Counted from the first letter of the stretch, positions 42,102 to 50,950 are shown. The stretch: DNA of 64,000 nucleotides from MGBC131033 sp910585655 (GCA_949502025.1 CATBCG010000071.1:1-64000), one strand, 5' to 3'. A program made the numbers and translations. Notes: a model not told the origin generated them from the letters alone.

Positions 42102-42719
42102 TTTTCTTTCTCCTTTTGTTTTCTAATAGCCTCTCCCTATTATACATGCCTTTCCCTGAAATATCCAGAAAAATCGCAGGAAAAATTAAAATTTTTGTTC
42201 GACAAAAGAGCATACAATTCCTCAAAAAACTCCGTCAAACCTATATCTAAAATCCTCAGGAAGGAATGACCTCTGCACTGGTCAGAGACATGACTGTACA
42301 GAGAGCTTTCCTAATTATATGAAAAAGAATTCTACAAAGTGGAATTCCCGCGCCGGAGCGCGTCTGCGTCAGCAGACATTTTCCTTAGGCGCGAAGTGCG
42401 CATCCCCCGGAGGGCTTTTGTATGATAGGGAAGTTCGGAGAACTTTCCTATTATACAAAAAATCCAGATGTTGGAACTGCTGTTCCTAACAGTTCCAACA
42501 CCTAGAAATCAATTGTGTCCTCTCTTTCATTTCTTTACTCATGTTGATTAACGTTTCGTTTTTAATGTCAGTATTACAATAAGAGTGAATAAGCTGTGCA
42601 TTCTCTATTGTTGCTTTTCCACTATCTTGCTTTCTTTCTACAATGATCTACACTTATTGCATTTCTATGTAGTAACCCAATACTTATGCCCCATGCCCCT
42701 TCTCATATACCCGCTTCTC
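42102..42719. other. 618-bp hairpin-rich intergenic region
   Basis: No convincing ORF. It holds several strong hairpins: CGCG-CC-GGAG-CGCG near 42348, GTCTGC/GCAGAC near 42362, GATAGGGAAGTTC/GAACTTTCCTAT near 42424-42451, and GTTGGAACTG/CAGTTCCAAC (42470-42499). The sequence GAGAGCTTTCCTAATTATA (42301) is repeated imperfectly as GAGAACTTTCCTATTATAC (42438). It might be the decayed end of a mobile element or a structured RNA locus. Confidence 0.45.
42470..42499 (-). terminator. Terminator hairpin after the Fic/antitoxin unit
   Basis: A perfect 10-bp stem GTTGGAACTG/CAGTTCCAAC with a 10-nt loop. On the minus strand the stem is followed by ATCTGGATTTTTT. It lies 221 bp past the Fic stop codon, so termination of that unit is plausible but distant. 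Confidence 0.5.
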
Positions 42720-43223
42720 CTATCGTTTTCTGAGACATTTTCTGAACAGACTCTCCATTGCTTCATACTCGCAGGGGAAAGACTCCCTACTCGCCTCTAG
42801 CATTTCATTCTTACCCACATTCACAAAATTTATCACATATCCGTTATGCAGTGCCAGACAGCGAATGAATTCCCTCTGGCTCCGACCATTGCCTTCCCGG
42901 AACGGATGCAGGGCATTAATCTCAGAAAAATAATATGCCAGCCGGGCAGCAAAACCATCCTCCTCCAGCCCATACAGATAATTCTCCGCTTTCAGCCTCC
43001 CAAAAATCTCCCCCGCCCAATCATACACATCCTGAAATATATAGGCGTGAATTGCCTGCAAGTGTTTCAAATCGAAAGCACCCCTCAACGGCTTATCCAG
43101 CAGTTCCATAATCCGCAGCATAGTCAGTTTTCGCTCTGTCTCATGAAGCCGTTCCTTGTCCTGTATCCCCATTTTATTTTTCAGGACATTGGAGCCAGAA
43201 TAACAGTATAACTCATCCGGCAT
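42720..43223 (-). CDS. Fic-domain AMPylase-like toxin
   Basis: A 167-residue Fic protein. The catalytic motif HPFREGNGRSQREF sits near residue 105, with the Fic-type Y-F-x-x-I-N-A-L leading into it. The protein is nearly all Fic domain. Fic proteins transfer AMP (or another nucleotide or phosphate group) to target proteins, and many are toxins. The antitoxin gene ends 3 bp upstream. I see no (S/T)-x-x-x-E-(G/N) inhibitory helix in this protein, so inhibition must come from the partner or be absent. Confidence 0.9.
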   Translation of the reverse strand: MPDELYCYSGSNVLKNKMGIQDKERLHETERKLTMLRIMELLDKPLRGAFDLKHLQAIHAYIFQDVYDWAGEIFGRLKAENYLYGLEEDGFAARLAYYFSEINALHPFREGNGRSQREFIRCLALHNGYVINFVNVGKNEMLEASRESFPCEYEAMESLFRKCLRKR

Positions 43224-43226
43224 ATG

Positions 43227-43553
43227 CTACTTTTCACCTCCCAGAATTTCCCGGCGCAAGTCATCCCCCAAAACATTTCTGTTCTTATAAGCGTACAGCA
43301 TCCGGACATCCTCTTCCGTCAAATCCATGTCTTCAAATGCCATTGTCGCCCTCACTTCGTTTACTGCTTCTTCCGCTGAATACACGGGATGCCCCATCTT
43401 TACCTCGAACGGAATTCCTTCCGTGATAATGATCTGCTTGATGAGCATATTCACAACCGCTGACAGGTTAGTCCCTAACTTTTCCAGTATCGCAGATGCT
43501 TTCTCTTTATCCTCTGCAGAGGTTCGTACTTGCAATAATGATGTGTTTGCCAT
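43227..43553 (-). CDS. RelB/DinJ-type antitoxin partner of the Fic protein
   Basis: A 108-residue protein. Ribbon-helix-helix DNA-binding N-terminus with LLQVRTSAEDKEKASAILEK, LGTNLSAVVNMLIKQII, TEGIPFEV, typical of RelB/DinJ antitoxins. The C-terminal third (EDMDLTEEDVRMLYAYKNRN, VLGDDLRREI) is acidic and should wrap the toxin. The ATG at 43553 has AGGAGG at 7 bp. RelB-type antitoxins usually partner RelE/YafQ toxins; here the partner is Fic. Confidence 0.85.
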   Translation of the reverse strand: MANTSLLQVRTSAEDKEKASAILEKLGTNLSAVVNMLIKQIIITEGIPFEVKMGHPVYSAEEAVNEVRATMAFEDMDLTEEDVRMLYAYKNRNVLGDDLRREILGGEK

Positions 43554-44077
43554 AATCATCCCTCCTACAGTCATTATACAACATCGTCATTACATTGTAA
43601 AGCAAAAGATATCAATCATAATTTAACGATTATCTACATTTCATATTTTTCATTTCCTCATTCGTAGTTTTATCGTAGCCCAAGTATTATTCATCTACTA
43701 TGGTATGCCCAAGTTTGTCTCGAAGTACTAAATTATGCAGTTTTTTACCTTACTCCTGCCATGGCAAACGAAAAAGTCTTGATGAGCTGAACGTGTATTA
43801 CATATTTGCCGTAACCTTCATATGAAATCCACTATTAAATACTCGAATCAAGGCTGTACAAGACACATTGCAAATCCTCAATATATAGCAGAAAATATAC
43901 GGAATTGTGAGTTTACTGCTGTTGCGCCAAATGAAAAATGACTCACAGTAAACTTACAGCGGCTGGAATTTACTTGCAAAACTGCCAGCAGATAATCTAC
44001 TGGCAGGAAAAATTTATATTTTTTCAATTGTCTACTTGACGGGAAGCAGTTCAATATCAGATAAACAGTCCCCTTTT
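43554..44077. other. 524-bp intergenic region without a supported gene
   Basis: Minus-strand fragments such as KLHNLVLRDKLGHTIVDE are interrupted by stops and fit no family I can name, so this may be a relic. An inverted repeat AGTTTACTG/CAGTAAACT lies near 43910-43950, and a CTGCCAG/CTGGCAG stem near 43982-44006. No promoter is clear. Confidence 0.4.
43982..44006. terminator. Hairpin after the sugar isomerase-like gene
   Basis: CTGCCAG (43982-43988)/CTGGCAG (44000-44006) with internal AGAT/ATCT pairing. On the minus strand it is followed by TTTTG. It lies 72 bp past the gene ending at 44078, so it may terminate it. It resembles the hairpin at 1243 in sequence (CCAG-AGAT core), perhaps by common origin. 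Confidence 0.45.
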
Positions 44078-45013
44078 TTAACGCTCCCAGGAAATATGTT
44101 CAAATTTCCGGAATGCTTCCATACTCTTTGCCACGCTTTCGATCTGGCTTGGCATTCTGGTATAATCCTGCTCCAAAATCATATATTCCGCATCGGTATA
44201 CGCCTCTGCCGTATCAATGATATCCTGAATTTTCATAATACCTGTCCCGATTTCCGCAAAGGCACTGTTTGCGGCTACCCTTGCCTTTTCTATCGCCTCT
44301 GCCTCGTTTAGATGTTTCCCGCCGCTCTTGGCATAGTTGCTGTCTCCGTTGATTCCGGTTGCCTCCTCTGGCTTCATCTCCCGCTCCTCTGGGGTCAGAC
44401 CGTTTAAATTAATCGGCACCAGGCTGTCCCAGGCAAAGTCCTTTTGATGCACCAGCTTGACCCGCTTGCCAAAATGCTTTAGCTGTTCCACCGGATCAAG
44501 CCCTGCCCGCATCGTCCAGAACGTATCCAGCTCCAAGGAAAGATATTGCGGATCGGTATTTTCTACAATCAGATCCAAAATGCTTTTTCCCTGGAAGGTA
44601 CGAAACTCGTGATTATGGTTGTGATACAGATAGTTCATCCCGGCTTCCCGGCAGATTTTTCCCATTTTATTAAAATATTCACATTGACGCATCAGATCGT
44701 CATATGTAGTAAAGCGCCCCATTGGATTGACGATATTGGTATTCCTTAGTACCCGGTTGTATTCCAGCACCGCCGGAATATCCGACTTTTCAAATGGGAA
44801 AATATGAGCGCTGATAACCTGGGAACCAAATTTATCAAAGGTTTCCTTGAGCGCCTTTGCCTCTACTCCAAAGCCACAGCCCGGATCGTTGATCGCATTG
44901 TGGTTGCAGACCTCGATATTTTTATAGCCCAGTTCTGCCACCTTTTCTACCGTGCCAATGGCATCCTGTTCCATCTCGTTGCGGACAGAATACAAAATCA
45001 GACCTATTTTCAT
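44078..45013 (-). CDS. Sugar phosphate isomerase/epimerase (xylose isomerase-like TIM barrel)
   Basis: A 311-residue TIM-barrel protein. It starts MKIGLILYSVRNEMEQD. Metal-site segments are YLYHNHNHEFRTFQGK, LSLELDTFWTMRAGLDP, KLVHQKDFAWDS and the late YMILEQDYTRMPS. The family covers inosose dehydratase-like and ketose epimerase enzymes; activity cannot be fixed. It has its own promoter just upstream and is not coupled to thiE, which ends 112 bp away. Confidence 0.88.
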   Translation of the reverse strand: MKIGLILYSVRNEMEQDAIGTVEKVAELGYKNIEVCNHNAINDPGCGFGVEAKALKETFDKFGSQVISAHIFPFEKSDIPAVLEYNRVLRNTNIVNPMGRFTTYDDLMRQCEYFNKMGKICREAGMNYLYHNHNHEFRTFQGKSILDLIVENTDPQYLSLELDTFWTMRAGLDPVEQLKHFGKRVKLVHQKDFAWDSLVPINLNGLTPEEREMKPEEATGINGDSNYAKSGGKHLNEAEAIEKARVAANSAFAEIGTGIMKIQDIIDTAEAYTDAEYMILEQDYTRMPSQIESVAKSMEAFRKFEHISWER

Positions 45014-45060
45014 GTTTCTTTTCCCCTTTCCTCCTAATCAATGATAATCTTGTTGTTCTT

Positions 45061-45088
45061 AGCATAACAGAACCTGTTGATTTTACAA
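45061..45088 (-). promoter_or_regulatory. Promoter of the sugar isomerase-like gene
   Basis: On the minus strand TTGTAA (45088-45083), 16-bp spacer, TATGCT (45066-45061), 48 bp before the start. Confidence 0.6.
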
Positions 45089-45124
45089 TCCCGTTATTTC
45101 GGAAAAATATCTCATTTTTTCTGT

Positions 45125-45763
45125 TTATGCTTCCCACAGCTCCCGGAGTTCCTTCGCTGCCTTTTCTACATCCGGCTGCACTACAATCGCGGATATTACG
45201 GCTATTCCGTTTATACCTTTCCCCTTTAGCAGAGGAAGATTCTGCTTTTGGATTCCGCCAATCGCCACGATGGGAATCGAAACTGCTTTTCGGATTTTCT
45301 CTAATTCTTCTGCCGCAATTACGATGGCATCCTGCTTTGTCCCTGTAGCAAATACGGCTCCCACACCGATATAATCCGCTCCGTCCTGCTCCGCCTGCAA
45401 AGCCGCCGACAGATTAGGCGCAGAAACGCCGACAATTTTCTCTTCCCCTATCATCCTGCGTACCGCCCCACAAGGCAGATCTTTCTGACCGACATGTACA
45501 CCGTCTGCATCTGCTGCCAATGCAATGTCCACGCGGTCGTTGATAATCAAAGGCACCCCATATCGGCTTGTTATCTGCTTAACCCGCAACGCCAGTTCAA
45601 AAAATTCCCGGCTTGTACACTCTTTTTCCCGTAACTGAACGACTGTCACTCCACCCTGTATTGCCGCTTCTACACATTCCTCGATGCTGCTGCTTGTCAT
45701 CAGCCTGCGGTCGGTACAAAGATAAAGCGTATAATCCACCTGTTTCTTTCCTTTATTTTCCAT
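45125..45763 (-). CDS. thiE: Thiamine phosphate synthase
   Basis: A 212-residue TIM-barrel enzyme that joins HMP-PP and THZ-P to give thiamine phosphate. Motifs: YLCTDRRLMTSSSIEECVEA, VVQLREKECTSREFFELAL, LIINDRVDIALAADADGVHV, GQKDLPCGAVR, GVSAPNL and YIGVGAVFATGTK. GGAGG precedes the ATG. It is the last gene of the thiD-thiM-thiE run. Confidence 0.96.
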   Translation of the reverse strand: MENKGKKQVDYTLYLCTDRRLMTSSSIEECVEAAIQGGVTVVQLREKECTSREFFELALRVKQITSRYGVPLIINDRVDIALAADADGVHVGQKDLPCGAVRRMIGEEKIVGVSAPNLSAALQAEQDGADYIGVGAVFATGTKQDAIVIAAEELEKIRKAVSIPIVAIGGIQKQNLPLLKGKGINGIAVISAIVVQPDVEKAAKELRELWEA

Positions 45764-45793
45764 TTGTTCCTCCTGCCGCCTTTTAAACTAAAA

Positions 45794-46627
45794 TTATCCT
45801 TTCCGGATAACGGCTCGATGCCGTATAGTCGTATCATCCATCCGGCTCATGGCGTCAAACAAGCCGATCCGAAAGCTTCCCAGACCTGCCTCTTGGTATT
45901 TCTCCCAAGAAAGCTCTCCGGCAATGCCCATCGATGTGACTGCCAAAACAGCCGCTTCAAAATAATTTTTATTTGCTCCTGTAAAAGTACCGACTACTCC
46001 GGAAAGCATACAGCCGGTTCCTGTCACCTGGCTCATCTGGGGAACTCCGTTCGCAACCAGCGTTACCCGTCCCCCGTCCGTTATCACATCCGTTGCCCCG
46101 GTCATCACCACCAGACAATGATAACGCTTTGCCGCAAGCTGCGCGTTCTCTATTGCATTTTGTATCTCCTCCGGCAACACACTTGCCGGTATTCTTCTCT
46201 GCCGGTCTACTGTCACAAAAGCACTGTCTACCCCTCGGACGCTGGCTCCCTTTCCCGCTAAAAAAGCCACCTCCGCATAATTTCCCCTTAAAACCGTTAC
46301 GTCCAGTTCCTCTAAAAGCTGTAAAACCACGCGGTTGCGGAATTCAGAGGCTCCTATCCCTACCGGATCTAAAATCACCGGAATCCCTTTTTCCATCGCC
46401 ATATGACCGGACGCCAGCATAGAAGCGACTCTTTGTTCCTGCAGCGTTCCTATGTTTAATACCAGGGCATCGCCTGCCGCCGTTATCTGCGCTGCTTCTA
46501 AAGGATCGTCCGCCATGATCGGAGCGCCGCCGCAAGCCAGGATCATATTTGCCACATCCTGTACCGTTACATAATTGGTGATACAATGCACCAGAGGTCG
46601 TTTCTGTCTGCTTTCCTCTATTGTCAT
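45794..46627 (-). CDS. thiM: Hydroxyethylthiazole kinase
   Basis: A 277-residue kinase that salvages the thiazole moiety of thiamine. Motifs: RPLVHCITNYVTVQDVANMI, GAPIMADDPLEA, LVLNIGTLQEQ, VILDPVGIGASEFRNRVV and VTGTGCMLSGVVGTF (catalytic Cys loop). The ATG at 46627 has GGAGG at 5 bp; the longer frame to 46675 would overlap thiD without a ribosome site. Confidence 0.96.
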   Translation of the reverse strand: MTIEESRQKRPLVHCITNYVTVQDVANMILACGGAPIMADDPLEAAQITAAGDALVLNIGTLQEQRVASMLASGHMAMEKGIPVILDPVGIGASEFRNRVVLQLLEELDVTVLRGNYAEVAFLAGKGASVRGVDSAFVTVDRQRRIPASVLPEEIQNAIENAQLAAKRYHCLVVMTGATDVITDGGRVTLVANGVPQMSQVTGTGCMLSGVVGTFTGANKNYFEAAVLAVTSMGIAGELSWEKYQEAGLGSFRIGLFDAMSRMDDTTIRHRAVIRKG

Positions 46628-46640
46628 TGATTCCTCCATT

Positions 46641-47423
46641 CTAATAGAACCGAAAGAAATGATGTGTCGGACCACAGCCTTTTCCTAATTCCAACGCATG
46701 TTCAATCGCTCCGGTTACATATTCCTTGGCTAAATCAACAGCCCGTTCTAACGGCTCGCCTAATGCCAGATACGAAGCAATCGCACTGGAAAGCGTACAG
46801 CCTGTCCCATGGGTATTTTTTGTTTCAATCCGCTTTTTGACAAAGGTCGTATAAGCAGTTCCGTCATATAAAATATCCTCGGCGTCGCCTATATAATGAC
46901 CGCCCTTTACCAAAACTGCCTTAGCTCCCATCTCCCGGATTTCCCTGGCTGCCTCTTTCATATCCTCTACTGTTTCAATCCGTCTGCCGGAAATCTTTTC
47001 TGCCTCCGGGATATTCGGCGTCAGTAAAGTAGCCAGAGGAATCACTGTCTTAATCAAGGTATCAATCGAATCCTCCTGCATCAAGGGACTGCCGTTTTTG
47101 GCATACATGACCGGATCGATAACAACATGCGGCGGCTGGTATTGTTTTAGTTTTTCGGCTACTGCTCTCATACATTCCGGGGTGGAAAGCATCCCTACCT
47201 TGACGGCGCTTACTTCGATATCCTCAAATACCGCGTCGATCTGCGCTGCAATCATTGCCGGAGAGACATCCTCTACCGAAAGCACACGGCTGGTATTTTC
47301 TGCCACTACCGATACAATCACACTCATGCCAAATACACCCAGCGCCGACATAGTTTTTAAATCTGCCTGAATTCCGGCGCCTCCGCTGCAATCGGAACCG
47401 GCGATACTCAATGCTGTTTTCAT
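46641..47423 (-). CDS. thiD: Hydroxymethylpyrimidine (phospho)kinase
   Basis: A 260-residue ribokinase-like kinase for HMP and HMP-P. Motifs: ALSIAGSDCSGGAGIQADLK at residues 3-22, VIDPVMYAKNGSPLM, LLTPNIPEAEKISGRRIETV, and KNTHGTGCTLSSAIASYLAL (catalytic Asp/Gly-rich loop). Its ATG overlaps the stop of the HEPN gene (ATGA), so its translation is coupled to the toxin-antitoxin-like pair upstream. Confidence 0.96.
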   Translation of the reverse strand: MKTALSIAGSDCSGGAGIQADLKTMSALGVFGMSVIVSVVAENTSRVLSVEDVSPAMIAAQIDAVFEDIEVSAVKVGMLSTPECMRAVAEKLKQYQPPHVVIDPVMYAKNGSPLMQEDSIDTLIKTVIPLATLLTPNIPEAEKISGRRIETVEDMKEAAREIREMGAKAVLVKGGHYIGDAEDILYDGTAYTTFVKKRIETKNTHGTGCTLSSAIASYLALGEPLERAVDLAKEYVTGAIEHALELGKGCGPTHHFFRFY

Positions 47424-47821
47424 TTGTTATCTCCTTCCTCTGTTTCTAAATCTTCTAAATATTGTTGTATCTTTTCCTCCAAGGTCTGATAAAGCTCCAT
47501 AGCCGTCTGTAAATCTGCTGTTGTTGCAAAAAAAGATTCCTTATAGCGACTTCCTGCTTCCCAGTCTGTCAATGTTCCTGCCATAAGCTGCAGATCTCTT
47601 ATTTCCTCCCAGCCACACGCAATAAAATCTTGATAAAGGCGTGCTATATTATGGGTAAATTCATAACGACTTCCCTTTAATTCAATACTGCATTTCAAAA
47701 TTTTCTCAATCGCCTGCTGTATATGATAACAACAAATATCCAAATACATTTCATCATTGATCCGATACAATTCTTTTACCACATTATAATCTTTTCTGGC
47801 TTTATCTAACAAATAACACAT
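47420..47821 (-). CDS. HEPN-domain putative RNase toxin
   Basis: A 133-residue HEPN protein. The R-x4-H motif that marks active HEPN RNases is RYEFTH (R52, H57). The conserved core CCYHIQQAIEKILK is at residues 30-43. It follows the MNT gene directly, and its stop overlaps the thiD start. In characterised HEPN/MNT systems the MNT protein modifies or blocks the HEPN toxin. Confidence 0.88.
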   Translation of the reverse strand: MCYLLDKARKDYNVVKELYRINDEMYLDICCYHIQQAIEKILKCSIELKGSRYEFTHNIARLYQDFIACGWEEIRDLQLMAGTLTDWEAGSRYKESFFATTADLQTAMELYQTLEEKIQQYLEDLETEEGDNK

Positions 47822-48235
47822 TTATCCCGCCTCCTGTATCCAATATCCATTTCGATCGATTTCTTCTTTTATCCGATCCTGTTTTGTTAAATCATTGTAA
47901 TAAAGGATATCTGTCCTTACGTCTACCATACAGGCGATTTTCTTTGCCAAATCATAAAATAATTCTTTATCATAAGCCGTTGTCTGGATACATAAATCCA
48001 GATCGCTGGTAATATTGCATTTCATCGTTAAAGCGCTCCCAAAGACAATAAGGGAAACCGGATACTCTTCTAAAAGCTCCATAATTTGTTGTACACTTTT
48101 TTGCATCAACGGATAAATCCGTCGCAACTTTGGATTTTCTACTCCTTTTACCAAGGGAAATTTTTTTAGGTTTCTCAATGCTTTTAATTCCAGCCACTTT
48201 TGATACCCTTTCTCTGTCTCCGTCTTTGCCTCCAT
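47822..48235 (-). CDS. MNT-family nucleotidyltransferase antitoxin
   Basis: A 137-residue minimal nucleotidyltransferase. The active site fits GSx10DxD exactly: G66, S67, D78, D80 within VFGSALTMKCNITSDLDLCI. A further acidic residue lies in CMVDVRTDILYY. It is the first gene of the unit; AAGGAG precedes the ATG at 7 bp. It most likely AMPylates the HEPN partner, by analogy with known MNT antitoxins. Confidence 0.88.
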   Translation of the reverse strand: MEAKTETEKGYQKWLELKALRNLKKFPLVKGVENPKLRRIYPLMQKSVQQIMELLEEYPVSLIVFGSALTMKCNITSDLDLCIQTTAYDKELFYDLAKKIACMVDVRTDILYYNDLTKQDRIKEEIDRNGYWIQEAG

Positions 48236-48310
48236 CTCATCTCTCCTTATGATTTTCCATATCTAAAATCCTCTCACGTCATATCAGATAGGAAAGAGCT
48301 TGTTTAAAAA

Positions 48311-48353
48311 AAGGCTGCCCCAAAACCATTGTTTCTGATTTTACGACAGCCTT
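48311..48353 (-). terminator. Terminator of the decarboxylase operon
   Basis: AAGGCTG (48311-48317)/CAGCCTT (48347-48353). On the minus strand the stem ends in seven T. It lies 22 bp past the oadA-like stop and ahead of the MNT gene. Confidence 0.8.
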
Positions 48354-48374
48354 CTTTCTGTTTTATTTTTATAC

Positions 48375-49787
48375 TTATACCGGATATGCTCCGTTCTTGG
48401 TATCTGCTACCGCCGAATCGACTTTTGTCTGCTGTGCCTCCCGGTATTTAAAGAAGTCCATAGCTACCTGTGGGAACAGAGCGTAGGACAATACATCCTC
48501 ATCCTGCTGCTTGTACTGCGCACATTCTTTCTCAAACTGAGGAAGCTGAGGAGGGATCAAATCTGCCGGACGGCAGGTGATCGGCTTTGCATCTCCAATC
48601 GCTTTTTTCTGTACTTCTTTGTTGAACGGCTTAATGGTTTTTCCAAACTCGCCGCTTAATACTTTCTTGGTTTCTTTTGTTACCATCTTATAACGCTCAC
48701 CCTGCAAGACGTTTAATACCGCCTGTGTTCCCACAATCTGGGAGGACGGTGTAACCAACGGAGGCTCGCCCAAGTCTTTCCGTACACGCGGAATTTCCTC
48801 TAATACTTCGTAATATTTGTCCTCTGCTTTGGCTTCTTTTAATTGAGACACCAGGTTGGAAAGCATACCGCCTGGTACCTGGTATAGTAAAGTCTTGATA
48901 TTGACGCCCATAACCTTTGGATTTAAAAGACCGCTCTTTAATGCTTCCTCCTGCATTGGACGGAAGTAGTCGGCGATTTCTGCCAAAAGGTTCTGATCCA
49001 GTCCGCTATCGTACTCCGTTCCCTTAAAGGTTTCTACCATAACCTCCGTTGCCGGCTGGCTGGTTCCCATGGAAAATGGAGACATAGCCGTATCAATAAT
49101 ATCCGCACCTGCTTCCACCGACTTCATATAAGTCATAGCCGCTACACCGGACGTATAATGGGTATGAATCTGAATCGGCAGCTTTGTTCCCTGTTTTAAG
49201 GCTGTTACCAGACGAGTTGCCTCATAAGGAACCAGCAGTCCTGCCATATCCTTGATACAGATCGAATCGGCGCCCATTTCCTCGATTGCCTTTGCTGTTT
49301 CTTTCCAGTAATCCAGCGTATAAGCATCACCTAACGTATAGGAAAGAGCGATCTGCGCATGACCCTTTTCCTTATTTGCCGCTTTTACGGCTGTCTGAAG
49401 ATTCCGCAAATCGTTAAAGCAGTCAAAAATACGAATGATATCAATTCCGTTTGCGATTGATTTCTGTACAAAATATTCTACTACATCATCGGCGTAGTGG
49501 TTATATCCTAAGATATTCTGTCCGCGGAAGAGCATCTGCAGCTTGGTGTTCTTAAATCCGGCACGCAGTTTTCTTAATCTCTCCCATGGATCTTCCTTTA
49601 AGAAACGAAGGCTTGCATCAAACGTAGCGCCGCCCCAGCACTCTACGGAATGATAGCCTACCTGATCCATTTTTTCAATAATCGGCAGCATCTGTTCGGT
49701 CGTCATTCTGGTGGCGATCAAGGACTGATGCGCGTCACGCAAGATTGTCTCGGTAATCTTTACCGGTTTTTTAGCCGTTTTAGCCAT
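48375..49787 (-). CDS. oadA: OadA/PycB-type carboxyltransferase subunit without biotin domain
   Basis: A 470-residue biotin-dependent carboxyltransferase of the oxaloacetate decarboxylase alpha/pyruvate carboxylase B type. Motifs: VKITETILRDAHQSLIATRM at residues 9-28 (metal Asp), YHSVECWGGATFDA, GIDIIRIFDCFND, SICIKDMAGLLVPYEA (biotinyl Lys site) and LPIQIHTHYTSG (metal His pair). The C-terminal biotin domain present in E. coli-type OadA is missing; the separate carrier at 50996 replaces it. It is the last gene of the operon. Confidence 0.93.
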   Translation of the reverse strand: MAKTAKKPVKITETILRDAHQSLIATRMTTEQMLPIIEKMDQVGYHSVECWGGATFDASLRFLKEDPWERLRKLRAGFKNTKLQMLFRGQNILGYNHYADDVVEYFVQKSIANGIDIIRIFDCFNDLRNLQTAVKAANKEKGHAQIALSYTLGDAYTLDYWKETAKAIEEMGADSICIKDMAGLLVPYEATRLVTALKQGTKLPIQIHTHYTSGVAAMTYMKSVEAGADIIDTAMSPFSMGTSQPATEVMVETFKGTEYDSGLDQNLLAEIADYFRPMQEEALKSGLLNPKVMGVNIKTLLYQVPGGMLSNLVSQLKEAKAEDKYYEVLEEIPRVRKDLGEPPLVTPSSQIVGTQAVLNVLQGERYKMVTKETKKVLSGEFGKTIKPFNKEVQKKAIGDAKPITCRPADLIPPQLPQFEKECAQYKQQDEDVLSYALFPQVAMDFFKYREAQQTKVDSAVADTKNGAYPV

Positions 49788-49825
49788 CTGTATCTATCTC
49801 CTTCTCTCGCTAAATTTTTATTATA

Positions 49826-50950
49826 TTAAACTCCAAATATTGCCATAAACACACCGGCAGCCACTGCCGTACCGATAACACCGGCTACGTTTGGTCCCAT
49901 GGCGTGCATCAGCAGGAAGTTGGTCGGATCGGCTTCCGCGCCTACCTTCTGGGATACTCTGGCTGCCATCGGCACGGCAGATACCCCGGCAGAACCGATC
50001 AATGGGTTAATCTTACCGCCGGACAGCTTGCACATCAGCTTTCCGAATAAAATACCTGCAGCCGTACCAATCGCAAACGCAATCAGACCTAACGCCACGA
50101 TCTTTAACGTATCAAATTTCAAGAAAGCCTCTGCACTGGTCGTTGCACCAACGGAAGTACCCAGCAGAATAACCACAATATACATCAGCGCATTGGAAGC
50201 AGTTTCGGTGAGCTGCTTTACTACACCGGATTCTTTGAATAAGTTACCAAGCATCAGCATACCAACCAGAGGAGCAGTAGACGGAAGCAGCATAGATACG
50301 ACGATTGTAATGATAACCGGGAACAGGATTTTCTCCAGCTTGGAAACCGGACGAAGCTGTTCCATTTTGATTTTCCGTTCCTTTTCCGTCGTCAGCAGTT
50401 TCATGATCGGCGGCTGGATAATCGGAACCAAAGACATATAGGAATAAGCCGCTACGGCAATCGGTCCCATATATTCCGTCTGCTGAAGCTTTCCAGCCAG
50501 GAAAATAGAAGTCGGACCATCAGCACCGCCGATGATAGAGATAGCAGCGGCAGCCTTTCCGTTAAAATTCATTAAAATAGCAAACAGATAAGCGGCGAAA
50601 ATACCAAACTGAGCAGCAGCACCTAACAGGAAGCTCTTTGGATTTGCAATCAACGGACCGAAATCCGTCTGCGCGCCGACGCCTAAGAAAATCAGGGACG
50701 GCATAATCGACCACTCGTCTAACAGATAAAAATAGTGAAGAAGTCCGCCCTCTTCCATAATCGGCGGATAGATATTAACCAAGAGCATACCAAAGGAAAT
50801 CGGCAGGAGCAATAACGGCTCGTACCCTTTCTTGATAGCCAGGTACAGGAAAAAGCATGCCACTGCAATCATCAGGTAATTGCCCCAGTTTAAGGAAGCA
50901 AATGCCGTTTGCCCAGCAAGATTTTCCAGTGTATTTACAATGTAATCCAT
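49826..50950 (-). CDS. oadB: Na+-translocating decarboxylase beta subunit
   Basis: A 374-residue, highly hydrophobic protein. It matches OadB/MmdB/GcdB: SIIGGADGPTSIFLAGKL carries the GADGPT Na+/proton-site motif near residue 148, and the end has GSAGVSAVPMAARVSQKVG and HAMGPNVAGVIGTAVAAGV. It moves Na+ out of the cell during carboxybiotin decarboxylation. It follows the biotin carrier gene with a 45-bp gap. Confidence 0.96.
   Translation of the reverse strand: MDYIVNTLENLAGQTAFASLNWGNYLMIAVACFFLYLAIKKGYEPLLLLPISFGMLLVNIYPPIMEEGGLLHYFYLLDEWSIMPSLIFLGVGAQTDFGPLIANPKSFLLGAAAQFGIFAAYLFAILMNFNGKAAAAISIIGGADGPTSIFLAGKLQQTEYMGPIAVAAYSYMSLVPIIQPPIMKLLTTEKERKIKMEQLRPVSKLEKILFPVIITIVVSMLLPSTAPLVGMLMLGNLFKESGVVKQLTETASNALMYIVVILLGTSVGATTSAEAFLKFDTLKIVALGLIAFAIGTAAGILFGKLMCKLSGGKINPLIGSAGVSAVPMAARVSQKVGAEADPTNFLLMHAMGPNVAGVIGTAVAAGVFMAIFGV

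Noticed and set aside
42301..42500. CRISPR-like repeat array
   Set aside because: Only one imperfect pair of direct repeats exists, with unequal spacing and no spacer pattern or cas gene.
43554..44077. Gene remnant between the antitoxin and the sugar isomerase-like gene
   Set aside because: Short fragments interrupted by stops match no family I can name, so I list it only as an empty region.
48236..48310. TPP riboswitch before the thiamine operon
   Set aside because: I looked for the CUGAGA and ACCUGA-type core sequences on the minus strand before the MNT gene and between genes, and found none.
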